Shown in pieces: positions 1 to 11,267 of a stretch of 64,000 nucleotides of DNA. Numbering within the stretch: the first letter of the stretch is position 1; every line of letters begins with the position of its first letter. The translations under genes were made by a program, and so were the position numbers. The notes under the pieces were generated by a model that was given only the letters and a program-made list of their open reading frames with translations, made no database searches and was not told the DNA's origin. Origin of the DNA: Ilyonectria destructans (taxonomy: Eukaryota; Ascomycota; Sordariomycetes; Hypocreales; Nectriaceae); contig JAHEWK010000025.1 of the NCBI GenBank assembly GCA_020740775.1, forward strand, positions 620,001 through 684,000. The letters run 5' to 3'.

Positions 1-1
1 G

Positions 2-3000
2 AACGGCAAGCGTACTTTTCCTACCGAAGTTAGCCCGCTTCTGGTGTTGGCGTCTTTGAATCCCATCGAGTCTGCCATTTTTCGTCCTAGCATAGAAGAG
101 CGGACTGAGACCGCATCCGATGCAATAATGCTAAACAATACCACCGAGATCGTCCACTCTCCGAGACCGGGGCCTGATGAGGCTTACTTTGCCCTGCGCG
201 GTCACTATGATTCACCTAATCTCGAGAGAAAATCAAAGCAGACATCTTGGGACGGGATAGAAGGTGGACACCTGAAAGGCAAGAAGCGTGAAAAGAAATC
301 GGCCGGGCGAAAGAACGAAAGCAAGCCAAAGGCTGGATTGGCTAAACCTGAGAAGAAGCGAAACGATACAGAAGAGCCGAGATTTGAAGTCCAAAAAATC
401 GTTAATCACTACGTCAAAAACGAAACTGAAATCGAGCTTATGGTTAAATCGGCCGGCTACTCCGAGCCTACACACGTCGATGAGCGTCACTTTCAACAAG
501 AGTGCCCACATGTGCTTGACCGCTATTGGAAATCTCTTGGAACCCGCGAGAAAGCAACAGGAGTCAATCTATTTCACGTTTTCAGGATCCTCCAGTGGAG
601 GATCAAGCATACGGAATTGCAGTTTAAGGTGCAGTGGGTTGGATACCCACTTGAAGAATCGACGTGGGAGCTTGCGTGGAGGGTTAAGGCTTTCGCGGAG
701 GAGATGCACACGAGATATCTGGAGACCCATCCGGCTGCAAGAAATGCTTGGGAGGCGACTGCTATGATTGACGAGGACTTGAAGGATATCACCATTGATT
801 CCAGCGACCTGGGCATTTCAGTGTTCGACACCAACACCGGCAAGGACCTCCGAGAGCAGGTCAAGGGCAACATTGTCCCCTCTCTGGTTCGCCTGATCAC
901 TCGTGATCCCGTCAACTGGGAGACTGCCACAGTGTTTTCCGACGCCACCCACATCCTGGACTTTGGCCCTGGTGGTATCTCTGGTCTCGGTGTTTTGACC
1001 AGCCGCAACAAAGAGGGTACTGGTGTCCGCGTCATCCTAGCCGGAACTGTGGACGGTGGCATGAACGAGATTGGCTACAAGCCTGAGCTCTTTGATAGGG
1101 ATGAGGAGAACGCTGTCAAGTATGCCAACGACTGGGTTAAGGAGTTCGGTCCCAAGCTCGTGACGACCAAGAGTGGAAGGATATATCTTGATACCAAGAT
1201 GAGTCGACTTCTCGGCCTTCCTCCGATTGTCGTTGCAGGCATGACTCCTGCTACCGTCCCATGGGACTTTGTTGCCGCCACGATGAACGCTGGATACCAC
1301 ATCGAGCTTGCTGGTGGTGGTTACTTCAGTGGTCCCATGATGACTGACGCCATCACCAAGATTGAGAAGGCCATTCCTGCCGGTCGTGGTATCTCGGTCA
1401 ACCTGGTCTACGTGAACCCACGTGCCATGTCCTGGCAGATTCCCCTGATTGGTAAGCTCCGCGCTGAGGGTGTCCCCATCGAGGGTCTTACCATCGGTGC
1501 TGGTGTTCCTTCCATCGAGGTTGCTCAGGAGTACATCGAGGCCCTGGGACTCAAGCACATCAGCTTCAAGCCCGGTTCCGTTGATGCCATCCAGGCTGTC
1601 ATCAACATTGCCAAGGCCAGCCCTCACTTCCCTGTTCTCCTTCAGTGGACTGGTGGCCGTGGTGGTGGTCACCACTCCTTCGAGGATTTCCACCAGCCCA
1701 TTCTCCAGATGTACGGCCGCATCCGACGACAGGAGAACATCATCCTTGTTGCCGGCAGTGGTTTCGGTGGCGCTGAGGACACCTACCCCTACATCACTGG
1801 TCAGTGGGCCAAGAAGTACGGCTACCCTCCGATGCCCTTCGATGGTTGCTTGTTCGGCAGCCGCATGATGGTTGCCAAGGAGGCCCACACTAGCAAGGCT
1901 GCCAAGGAGGCCATCGTCGCTGCTCCTGGTCTTGATGATGGCGAGTGGGAGCAGACCTACAAGGAACCTGCTGGTGGTGTCATCACCGTCCGATCTGAGA
2001 TGGGTGAGCCCATTCACAAGCTTGCTACCCGTGGTGTTCGATTCTGGGCAGAGATGGACCAGAAGATCTTCAGCCTCCCCAAGGAGAAGCGTGTCGCTGA
2101 GCTTAAGAAGAACAAGGACTACTACATCAAGAAACTCAACGACGACTGGCAGAAGGTTTGGTTCGGTCGCAACAAGGACGGCCAGGCTGTCGATCTGGAT
2201 GACATGACCTACGCCGAGGTTTTGCGACGTCTCATCGAGCTCCTCTACGTCAAGCACCAGGACCGCTGGATTGACCGATCTTACACCATTCTCACTGGCG
2301 ACTACATTCACCGTCTGGAGGAGCGTTTCACGTCTTCTCCCGGAACCGCCTCGCTGCTACAGAGCTATGCGGAACTCAGCGAGCCTTTCGAGGTGATTGA
2401 CCGCATTCTCGCCGCCTCCCCCGAGGCTGAGAACCAGATCATTAATGCTCAGGACGTCCAGCACTTCCTCATCATGTGCCTGCGCCCCAATCAGAAGCCC
2501 GTCACCTTCATTCCTGTGTTTGACGACAACTTCGAGTTTTACTTCAAGAAGGACTCCCTCTGGCAGTCCGAGGATTTGGATGCCGTTGTCGACCAGGACG
2601 TTGGCCGAACCTGCATTCTCCAGGGTCCTGCCGCTGCCAAGTTCTCGACCGTCATCGACGAGCCTATACAGTCCATCCTTGACGGTATCCACGAGGGTCA
2701 CATTGAGATGCTTACCAAGGATCTGTACAATAATAAGAAGGCTTCCATTCCTTACACCGAGTACTTTGGTGGTAAGCTGGTTGACCCCGAGATCCCTCTG
2801 AACGTTGAGGGTTTGAGTGTCAGCTATGACACCTATAAGAGCACCTACCGCCTGTCGTCGTCTGCTGCCGCCAATTTGCCTGACATCGACTCCTGGCTGT
2901 CTCTTCTTGCTGGCCACAATCGCAACTGGCGTCACGCCCTTCTCATGGCTGATGTCGTTGTCCAGGGTCAGAAGTTCCAGACTAACCCTATTCGACGCAT

Positions 3001-5767
3001 CTTCGCTCCTTCTCGCGGCCTGTTTGTCGAGATCTCCTACCCCAATGACCTTGCCAAGACTACCATTGTGGTTCGGGAGCAGCCTCGCCACAACCAGTAT
3101 GTCGATGTGATCGAGGTCAAGCTTGTCGGCGAGAACGAGATCCAGGTCAATATGATCAAAGAGACCACTGCTCTCGGCAAGCCCGCTGCCCTGCCTCTCA
3201 AGTTCACCTATCACCCCGATGCTGGTTACTCTCCCATCCGCGAGGTCATGAAGGGCCGCAACGATCGCATCAAGGAGTTCTACTGGAAGGTGTGGTTCGG
3301 TGGGGAACCCCTGGATCTGGACGCCGATGTCACTGCCAAGTTTGACGGTGGCAAGACTACCATCACCGGCGAAGCTATCAACAACTTAGTCCACGCCGTC
3401 GGCAACACTGGCGAGGCTTTTGTCGACAGACCTGGCAAGACTGTCTATGCTCCCATGGACTTTGCTATCGTCATTGGCTGGAAGGCTATCACTAAGCCTA
3501 TCTTCCCCCGCACCATTGACGGTGATCTCCTGAAGCTCGTCCACTTGTCCAACCAGTTCCGCATGATTCCTGGCGCGGAGCCTCTTAAGAAGGGCGACGA
3601 GGTGTCCACCACTGCTCAGATCAATGCCGTTATCAATCAGGAGGCTGGCAAGATGGTCGAGGTCTGCGGTACACTTGTCCGTGATGGGGAGCCTGTCATG
3701 GAGGTCACCTCCCAGTTCCTTTACCGAGGTACCTACACCGACTACGAGAACACATTCCAGCGAAAGGTCGAAACTCCCATGCAGGTTCACCTTGCCACCA
3801 CCAAGGATATCGCTGTCCTCCGCTCCAAGCAGTGGTTCTCGCTTGGCGAGCTCCCTCGGGATATTGAGCTGCTCGGCCAGACCCTGACCTTCCGACTACA
3901 GAGCCTGGTGCGCTACAAGAACAAGAATGTGTTCAGCAGCATCGAGACCCGAGGCCAGGTCCTCCTGGAGCTCCCCACCAAGGAGATCATTCAGGTTGCT
4001 AGCGTGGACTACGAGACCGGCGAGTCCCACGGCAACCCTGTCACTGACTACCTCGAGCGAAACGGCCAGCCCATTGACCAGCCCATCAACTTTGAGAACC
4101 CCATTCCTCTGAGCGGCAAGCGCCCTCTGTCTCTTCGGGCCCCCGCTTCCAACGAGAACTACGCCCGTGTCTCTGGTGACTACAACCCCATCCACGTATC
4201 GCGCGTCTTCTCCAGCTATGCCAACCTCCCTGGCACCATCACACACGGCATGTACTCTAGTGCTGCTGTGCGAAGCCTGGTCGAGACTTGGGCCGCAGAG
4301 AACAACATCGGTCGCGTCCGTAGCTTCCACGCCTCTCTTGTTGGTATGGTTCTACCCAACGATGATCTTGAGGTCAAGCTCCGGCACATTGGTATGGTTT
4401 CTGGTCGCAAGACCATTAAGATCGAGGTCCGCAATAAGGAGACTGAGGACAAGGTCTTGGAGGCCGAGGCTGAGGTTGAGCAGCCCGTGACCGCGTATGT
4501 CTTCACTGGTCAGGGTTCTCAGGAGCAGGGTATGGGTATGGAGCTGTACGCAAGCAGCCCCGTTGCCAGGGAGGTTTGGGACCGCGCCGATAAGTACCTT
4601 CTCGACAACTATGGTAAGTTACAAAACCAACCCCTCAGTGGACCCACATGTGCTAACATCTTTACTAGGCTTCTCTATCACTAACATTGTCAAGAACAAC
4701 CCTAAGGAGCATGCAATCCACTTCGGTGGTCCTCAGGGTAAGGCTATCCGCCAGAACTACATTGCGATGACTTTCGAGACCGTCGCTGCGGACGGCACCA
4801 TCAAGTCTGAGAAGATCTTCAAGGACATTGACGAGACTACCACCTCTTACACCTACCGCTCACCCACCGGCCTGCTTTCTGCAACTCAGTTCACCCAGCC
4901 TGCCTTACTCTCATGGAGAAGGCCAGCTTTGAGGACATGAAGTCGAAGGGTCTTGTCCCCAACAACAGCACCTTTGCTGGCCACTCGCTCGGTGAATACT
5001 CGGCCCTGGCTGCCCTTGCCGAGGTTATGCCTATCGAGAGCTTGGTGTCCGTTGTGTTCTACCGTGGTCTCACCATGCAGGTCGCCGTCGAGCGTGACGC
5101 CACCGGTCGCTCCAACTACTCGATGTGCGCTGTTAACCCCAGCCGCATCAGCAAGACCTTCAACGAGGCTGCTCTCCAGTTTGTCGTTGACAATATCGCC
5201 GAGGAGACTGGCTGGCTGCTTGAGATTGTCAACTACAACATTGCCAACATGCAGTATGTGTGCGCTGGTGACCTGCGTGCCCTTGACACGCTCGCTGGCG
5301 TGACCAACTTCCTCAAGGTCCAGAAGATCGACATTGAGGAGGCCAAGGGACACCTCCGTGAGATCATTCACGGCTCTGCTGAGAAGACTCTTGCCAAGCG
5401 TAGTCCTCTGGAGCTGGAGCGTGGCTTTGCCACGATCCCCCTCCAAGGAATCGACGTGCCCTTCCACTCGACCTTCCTTCGGTCGGGTGTCAAGCCCTTC
5501 CGGTCCTACCTGCTCAAGAAGATCAACAAGACTTCGATTGATCCCTCGAAGCTGGTTGGAAAGTACATCCCCAACCTGACGGCCAAGCCTTTCGCGCTAA
5601 CCAAGGAGTACTTTGAGGATGTGTACAAGCTGACGAACTCACCTAAGCTTGGCGCCGTTTTGGCCAACTGGGACAAGTTCACTCAGGACGAGGTAGCTAC
5701 CAACGGCGTCGATGGTAGCGATAGCGGCTCCAGCGGAGACTATGAGAGCCCTGGCGCTGCTGCTTAG
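2..5767 (+). pseudogene. FAS1: Fatty acid synthase beta subunit, N-terminally truncated, fused to tandem chromodomains and frameshifted
   Basis: Fungal FAS beta normally carries acetyltransferase, enoyl reductase, dehydratase and malonyl/palmitoyl transferase domains and makes long-chain acyl-CoA in the cytosol. The frame is open from the window edge. About the first 240 codons after position 44 are not FAS: a lysine-rich stretch, then two chromodomain-like segments (positions ~390-560 and ~565-710; motif VQWVGYP). FAS sequence starts near position 770, so the acetyltransferase domain with its catalytic serine is lost and only its tail (ILDFGPGG) remains. Enoyl reductase (GGRGGGHHS), dehydratase (YNPIHVSR) and transferase ([18 protein letters not shown]) motifs are present. 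A 55-nt intron lies at 4614-4668. One base is missing near 4903 relative to the expected reading, so the frame ends at about 4940; coding sequence resumes at 4913 in another frame and runs to 5767. About ten residues before GHLREIIHG also seem deleted. Codon use is GC-rich and not RIP-like, which suggests a fairly recent partial duplicate. Confidence 0.85.
4614..4668 (+). other. Spliceosomal intron in the FAS beta copy
   Basis: The intron starts GTAAGT, has a TGCTAAC branch site at 4651-4657 and ends in CTAG. Joining g4613 to gc4669-4670 gives a glycine codon and the continuous reading DNYGFSI, as expected for FAS beta. Confidence 0.85.
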
Positions 5768-6445
5768 ATGCATGCATGGGCATCATATGATTATGGAAGA
5801 AGAGAGATGGATGGTTATGAAGAGAGGACAAAGATTCCCAGCTGATTGCTTTGACATGAAGTATATAACGATGTATCGTACTACCTACAGAGGCGTTTGT
5901 TTTTATTGCGCAGTTAAGACTTTTAAATGTTTGATGGTAATTTGTCAACCAAGTACCCGTTGGCGAAGGCCCCACCAGTCAACTTTCGGGGAAGGCTCCG
6001 CGCCCCTCAGTTGGGCACAAAAGTCTGATACAGCCACAAAAATGCGATACAGCAAAATGGCCCCACTTTGTACGAGAAAACAGCCAATTTTCGGTCTCAT
6101 GATTCATAACAGCGTCAAATCAATTAATGAATCTCTAAATGAAACTCATATAACGTGCCAAAATGTGCATTTTGAAGGAAAGGTCGTAAATCGCGTGATT
6201 GGACTCCGTTGAGCCCGTCTCTTCGCCCCGCCCGGGCAGCTTCCTCGGTCAACTTTACAGCCTATTTAACCGTGACTTTGACCGGCTTCCCTGCTCAAAT
6301 TGGCTCTCATGACTCTCGGAGTTTCAATCAAGCTCTTCCAACGTTGCCTAGGCTGTGAGGGCGGCGGGAACTGCGGTGGCAGCTGGCTCGGGCAGGGCAT
6401 TTCCGGCTCTTCTTCGATAGGCAGCGACGACCTCATATAATGAGG
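5768..6445. other. Spacer between the FAS relic and the first pogo element
   Basis: I see no credible gene, RNA or repeat here. The short frames present have no recognisable motifs. The spacer holds whatever 3' untranslated sequence the FAS relic has, plus AT-rich sequence from about 6060. Confidence 0.5.
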
Positions 6446-6455
6446 TACCATGCAG

Positions 6456-6489
6456 TACCCACCTACCGGTAATACCCACCTACTGGTAA
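6456..6489 (-). repeat. Two 17-bp subterminal units, left end of element A
   Basis: Two tandem copies of TACCCACCTACCGGTAA (the second with one T for C) directly inside the CCATGCAG tip. They are the inverted counterpart of the five-copy array at 9676-9760. Confidence 0.85.
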
Positions 6490-6621
6490 GCAAAAATAAA
6501 ATTTCCTCATACAAAATGCCCAACTTCACTTGCACAGTGCTTGGCCAAAATTGAAGTTATTTACATGAAACAAGCTGTGTCTTATTGAGAGTTTCATGCT
6601 GTTTCATATTATGATAACGTA

Positions 6622-7225
6622 TGTGATAAGCATGCCGGTCAAATAAGCTTGCCGGACACTGATACTGTACAGCTAAAAGTAACAATATCAATTTTTCAAA
6701 AACGGGATATATAACTATTAAAAATATAAAGAAATCGTTTTTAGATATTTAAAAAGAAAGAAAATAGTATAGTATTTTTCTTAAATTTTTAATTAGCTTA
6801 TTATATATAAAAATATGAAGATACACAGTGCGAATAGGCTTTTTCTTAATAACTTTATAAATAAAAATAAGCAAAATTTTATAAAAAACCTTTATATTGT
6901 CACGGGCCAGGGCCCATATCCTTGCGGCTGTGCCGCAAGACGTACGAGGCTCGTGCGCGCCAGGGATGGGAAATCGTTCCACAGCTCAGGGGCACTTGAG
7001 AACTTCTTTCTTCTTCATCTTTGATGTAAATAGCATCCTGGACTAGATAGCTGGAATCCAGCTACTAGAGGCCGTTCACATATATAATGTATTATATAAT
7101 TAACCTATATTCTAAGTTTTAGCAATTTTAGGCTTAGTTCTGATTTTTAAGAAATTTTTAAAAATTGCGATTTAAGGTATAAAATATAAGTGACCGGTAT
7201 ACTTATTTGACCGGCATGCTTATCA
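6622..7225. mobile_element. AT-rich MITE of pogo type inside element A, with its own solo LTR
   Basis: Terminal inverted repeats share TGATAAGCATGCCGGTCA and continue to AAATAAG (left to 6647, right from 7202). TA dinucleotides border both ends (6620-6621, 7226-7227). Each end has a tip followed by a 17-bp unit CATGCCGGTCAAATAAG and a diverged second unit. The interior is very AT-rich and has no transposase, so it is non-autonomous. The exact ends are uncertain by about 2 bp because the left tip is TGTGATAAG and the right is TGATAAG. Confidence 0.75.
6898..7080. mobile_element. Solo LTR, 183 bp, in the MITE
   Basis: The segment starts TGTCACGGGCC and ends GCCGTTCACA (TG...CA). It is flanked by identical 5-bp direct repeats TATAT at 6893-6897 and 7081-7085, and its GC content contrasts with the AT-rich MITE around it. 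No internal retrotransposon sequence remains, as expected after LTR-LTR recombination. Confidence 0.85.
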
Positions 7226-7371
7226 TACACGTTATTACTTTTTACATTACAGAAGCGGTTTGGTCGCACGGGCCTAATGTATAATTTGTAAAAACGCCTC
7301 GTTCAAGAATCGGCTTCCACCAAGTTTCATCGAATTTTTATCTGCACTAACCTTCCGTAATCACCTCGAAA

Positions 7372-9561
7372 ATGCCCCGAATGTCTTATACAGAGAATGG
7401 CGTTGTCGAAGCCTTACTGGATGTCACAGATAACGGCCTCTCCCAGAACCAAGCCGCCCAGAAGCATGGCATCCCCCAGACGACTCTCTCAGACCGATTA
7501 AGAGGCCTACCGTCAAAGTCCGAGGTCACCCAGCCTGCCCAGCTGTTATCCAAGTCTCAGGAGTCCAGATTAGTCACCTGGATACTGAGACAAGAGGCCT
7601 TGGGCTATGCTCCATCCCACAGTCATGTTCGCGCCACCGTCGCAGCCCTCTTGAGACAACAAGGCCGGGAAAGGCCTATCGGTGTACACTGGGTAGCCAG
7701 GTTCATGAAACGACATTCGACCATAAAGACGAAGATAGGGAAACGTCAGGAGGCCTCGAGATTCAATTCTTTTACTCCAATGGCCGTCAATTGGTACTTT
7801 GATATCCGGGAGAGCGAGTATGGCTGGATCAAGCCTGAGAACACAGTTAATGTTGATGAGGGCGGTATCATGGCTGGATTTGGTGAGTATTTATCGTTTT
7901 TATCATAAAACTCACTAATACATTCCGAATACAGGCTTGGATTCCTTGGTTATCGGCAGTAGCGATCCCAAGAGGAAGGCCTTCCTCAAAGGCTCTCATG
8001 TCACGACCCAAGCTGAGGGCCGTGGCGAAACCCTTGGACCCACCGTTGAGAACCGAACGGTGCGGGAAGGCTGATGAGTCAGCCTCACGGGCGAATCAGG
8101 GAAGGAGCGATGGAGCGACAGGAGCGGTGGGAACGAGGGAGCATCGCTCCTCGCGCTCCATCGCTCCCAGTGAAACCTTAACCTTAAATGGTCGAACGCG
8201 CTCTTGTTCGACCTGTTCGACCACGATCAACCAAGCAATCCAGAATAGTATATATAGCTTCACTCATTCCCACTCCCCTATGTCTAGATAGCTCTCCAGC
8301 TTTCAATACAATTTGATTACTCAAGAATATTTCTTGACATTATCAGACGTGATACGCAACCCTACGCTCAGCACGCTACGCCCCGTCACAACTGCCAACA
8401 TAAACCAATCAGGTTACGGTTTACTAAGTTGGGAACCTTGACCGTCACATCTCAGTCCCGCGCTTGGACTAGCTTTATCGAAGCCGTCACTGCAGATGGC
8501 CGTCTTCTGAAACCAGGGATTATTTTCAAAGGCAAGGAACTTCAGCAGCAGTGGTTTATCGACGAGTTCAAGAAGATAGCCGACTGGTATTATATCACTT
8601 CCGAAAACGGCTGGACAGACAACCACATCGCAGTTGAGTGGCTTAAAGAGGTCTATTTACCTCAAACCCAGCCGGCAGATGATTCTGATGCCAGACTTAT
8701 TATATTGGATGGCCATGGAAGTCATGTATCTGCGAGTATCTACCTAGTCTGAATCATAAATGCCGCTGACCTAAAACTCAGGTTGAGTGGATGGCTACCT
8801 GCTTCTTGAACAACGTATATTGCTGTTACCTGCCGGCTCATTGCTCTCACGGCCTACAACCGCTAGATAATGGCGTTTTTAATGCCTCCAAAGCTGCATA
8901 TCGCAAAGAACTCCAAAAATTGGCAAGCCTGACCGATTCTGCGCCGGTGGATAAGGTCAACTTCATTAAGGCTTATGCCAAAGCTAGGGAAGTGGGTATG
9001 ACTAAGAAAAACATACTCTCAGGCTGGAGAGTGACTGGGAATTGGCCAATTTCACGACGGAAAGCCCTCATACATCCAGAGATTCAGCCAGACAAGAAGG
9101 AAACTACGCCTGCATCAGAGGGCCTCAGTGACAGACAACGCGACTCTGATAATACGCCAAAGACCAGCCGTCATATCAGAGATCTGGGAAAAAACAAGAG
9201 CCCTTCTACCAGAAGATGCTATTCTGTGATATCGAAAGGGTTTGAAGCCCAGGAGTCAAAGATAGCCTCGCTGAGCGCAAGAGTCACCAGTCTGGAGGAG
9301 GAAGTCGGCTGGTTGAGTAGAGGCAAGAAGAGGAAGGCGATACCCAATCCCAACAAGAAGTTCATGACATTAGCCGAGGCTCTAGTGGCTGGTGAAACTA
9401 CTTCCGAGCCAAACCAGGCAATTGAAGAGACAGGGGCTGTTGAGGATGTGATTGAGGTGGGAGGGATGCAAGAGGATGGAAGTTCAAATTCGGAGGCGGA
9501 AGAGTTACCCGTCGTACGCACCCGCAGCGGCCGCGAAGTAAAAAGACCGAGAAAATATTAA
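7372..9561 (+). pseudogene. Pogo/Fot1-type DDE transposase of element A, interrupted by a solo LTR
   Basis: The protein cuts and pastes element A. Parts in order: N-terminal psq/CENP-B-type helix-turn-helix region (AAQKHGIPQTTLSDRL), a second DNA-binding segment, then the DDE catalytic region: NVDEGG, ILDGHGSH and LQPLDNGVF carry the three aspartates. NVDEGG departs from the usual NxDETG. Introns are inferred at 7883-7934 (GTGAGT...ACAG) and 8726-8781 (GTATCT...TCAG). The only lesion I see is the solo LTR at 7999-8449; without it and one target duplication the frame runs on as KGSQSRAWTSF. The C-terminus is lysine-rich and acidic with a coiled-coil-like heptad (SARVTSLEEEV). Start chosen: the ATG before PRMSYTENG. 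Confidence 0.85.
7999..8449. mobile_element. Solo LTR, 451 bp, inside the pogo transposase gene
   Basis: Starts TGTCACGACCC and ends GACCGTCACA, flanked by identical 5-bp direct repeats TCTCA (7994-7998 and 8450-8454). It contains a TATATA motif near 8248. It is different in sequence from the 183-bp LTR at 6898, so a second LTR-retrotransposon family was active after element A arrived. Confidence 0.9.
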
Positions 9562-9675
9562 AATTCATTCAGTTCTAACCCGAATTCTGGAAATAAATTT
9601 ATTTGTACAGTTCTTGTTAAGTTTTTCCCATGAGGTTGAAAATGTGAATTTTGTATGGGGAAAATCTTTTTTTGC

Positions 9676-9760
9676 TTACCGGTAGGTGGGTATTACCGGT
9701 AGGTGGGTATTACCGGTAGGTGGGTATTACCGGTAGGTGGGTATTACCGGTAGGTGGGTA
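9676..9760 (+). repeat. Five tandem 17-bp units, right end of element A
   Basis: Five perfect head-to-tail copies of TTACCGGTAGGTGGGTA sit directly inside the CTGCATGG tip. The left end has only two, so the array length is asymmetric. Confidence 0.95.
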
Positions 9761-9770
9761 CTGCATGGTA

Positions 9771-10214
9771 CGCCTTGAGCTTGTCATGGCCGTCAATGCA
9801 CCACTGGTAATTTGGTCCTGGCACAAGGAACTGTCCCTTCTTCCTCCGAAACATCCTTTTCCGGAGCTCGACCTCATTTGGGAATATGATTTTGTACATC
9901 TCAAAGAGAGGGTCTCTTGGTACCCAGAGCTGCTTTTGCTGACGAAGATACAGCTGGAGAAGGTTTCTGCCATAACCCAAAATGGCATTAGAACGTTGCG
10001 TCATTTTGATGATAGCCTGCTCTCTCTTCTCCAGCAAGACGAGTCGCTCCTTATCGCTGTTGAGCCTGTATAGCCAGCGGCGGTCCGGGTGTAGCCTGAT
10101 GCACTTCAGACCTCGTTTTGTAATCGGCCAGCCCTATCTCTGTAGAACGCTCAGCGTCTGCTTCTCGGTAAGCCCAACGCGAAATATCAGGTCGCGAGTG
10201 GCCTCTATGAGCTC
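9771..10214 (-). pseudogene. Integrase-like transposase fragment of B1
   Basis: On the minus strand the frame reads through TRDLIFRVGLTEKQTLS, an in-frame TAG shared with copy B2 (near 10134), then LLEKREQAIIKM and LRKRMFRRKKGQFL up to PGPNYQWCIDGHDKL, where the sequence ends at element A. The tryptophan codon after PGPNYQ is intact here but is a TAG in B2. Only the DNA-binding N-terminal part and the first catalytic aspartate remain. Confidence 0.7.
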
Positions 10215-11176
10215 TGGACTTTCTTTGGTGCGGGCTTGCTGGCGCGGGAGACTCCAGCTTGTGATTCGGCGAGAGATTGTGCTGAGATTGACGGCGACAT
10301 GGTAATACTTCCGAAGCTTATACTGAATCTTGCTTCGAGAGATACCGTTAAGGTAGAGGTGGGTGATATAGTTACGGTATTAATCGATTGGATTGGGCGG
10401 GCGTGCTATTGCTGGCGGTGAGTTTGGGGGAATTTTCTTGGTTCCAATAAGAAAAGGGGGGGACGGCAAGGGTGTGGCCTTACTATAAGTTTGACTTACC
10501 GTGATGATACTGGCCTACAGCGGCCTAACGTCAGGTGTTTTGTTGGTGGTACCTTCCCAACTTGGAATAGGATGATGCTGCTATCCGGAATTACAGACCC
10601 CAGATCCCTTCCAATCTGGATCACTACGGCCGTGGAAAAGCCAGTAGTCAATAGCGTTACTGTATTATGCCTACATCCAATCCCGTCACCGTAAGTGAAA
10701 TTACAACCGCTGGCACGGCGGTTGGAGACTCGCCCAGCAGGAACCCCAGAGTCAAGAAGGGCCGAGGATTGATTCGACACAGTGCCCGCTGATTCATGGC
10801 CATCGCCGGGGCTGCTCGGCTCTGGATTGTGAGCGTAATTAAATCTTCAGATGCAATTCAACTACTAACTCAACGCTTAGCAGCTCAGTCAGCCGGACGA
10901 GGAAGAGGAAGAGGAGAATGAGGATAATTGAGCAGTGGCAATTTCCACTCTGACCGCCACGCCGATGCCTGATGTCGCTTTGGATGGAATAGAAATGCAG
11001 CCTGCTGGTCCGCAGCTGACTCGTTGCTGTGACCATAAACTCTGTAGCGCCCAAAAAATCAAGAAACGTGGGCTGAGGTACAAAGGGCAATGTACTGCGG
11101 GGCCTTGGGGATATGCCGCTAACCCAATTTGGCCCCTTCGCGGCGAATTTCGGGGTTTTGCAACAGCGACCCCTAT
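9771..11176 (-). mobile_element. Element B copy 1 (B1): 5' 1.4 kb of an integrase-type transposon, inverted
   Basis: The segment matches 43681-45086 of element B2 in inverted orientation with equal length (1406 bp) and near identity. Its outer end (to 11176) is the B2 terminal inverted repeat, ATAGGGGTCGCTGTTGC on the minus strand. Its inner end stops at the TA next to element A, so the 3' two thirds of B are missing. Sequence beyond 11176 is unrelated to the B2 flank, which supports 11176 as the true element end. Confidence 0.85.
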
Positions 11177-11267
11177 CCCTTTGAGTGCCGTAAGGCAACA
11201 CTTAGGTCACTAGCAGGGGGGTCCAGCCAACCAGAGTCTAGCAAATCAAAGGTACATTGATCCCCAC

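Larger units (their letters stand above)
6448..9768 (+). mobile_element. Fot1/pogo-type DNA transposon (element A), 3.3 kb, carrying nested insertions
   Basis: Both ends begin CCATGCAG (6448-6455 and, inverted, 9761-9768) and each is bordered by TA (6446-6447, 9769-9770), the target duplication of Tc1/mariner-pogo elements. Inside each tip are iterated 17-bp units: two on the left, five on the right. The element encodes a pogo-type transposase (7372-9561, + strand). It carries a MITE with a solo LTR in its 5' region and a second solo LTR in the coding region. On the right it abuts a truncated copy of element B; the left flank is not the missing part of B, so the junction is not a simple insertion into B. 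Confidence 0.85.

Noticed and set aside
574..1062. Minus-strand frame opposite the chromodomain-FAS junction
   Set aside because: No motif and fully antisense to the supported reading; a shadow frame.
1037..2311. Long minus-strand frame of 424 codons inside the FAS gene
   Set aside because: It is antisense to strongly conserved FAS coding sequence and has low-complexity composition from codon bias; a shadow frame.
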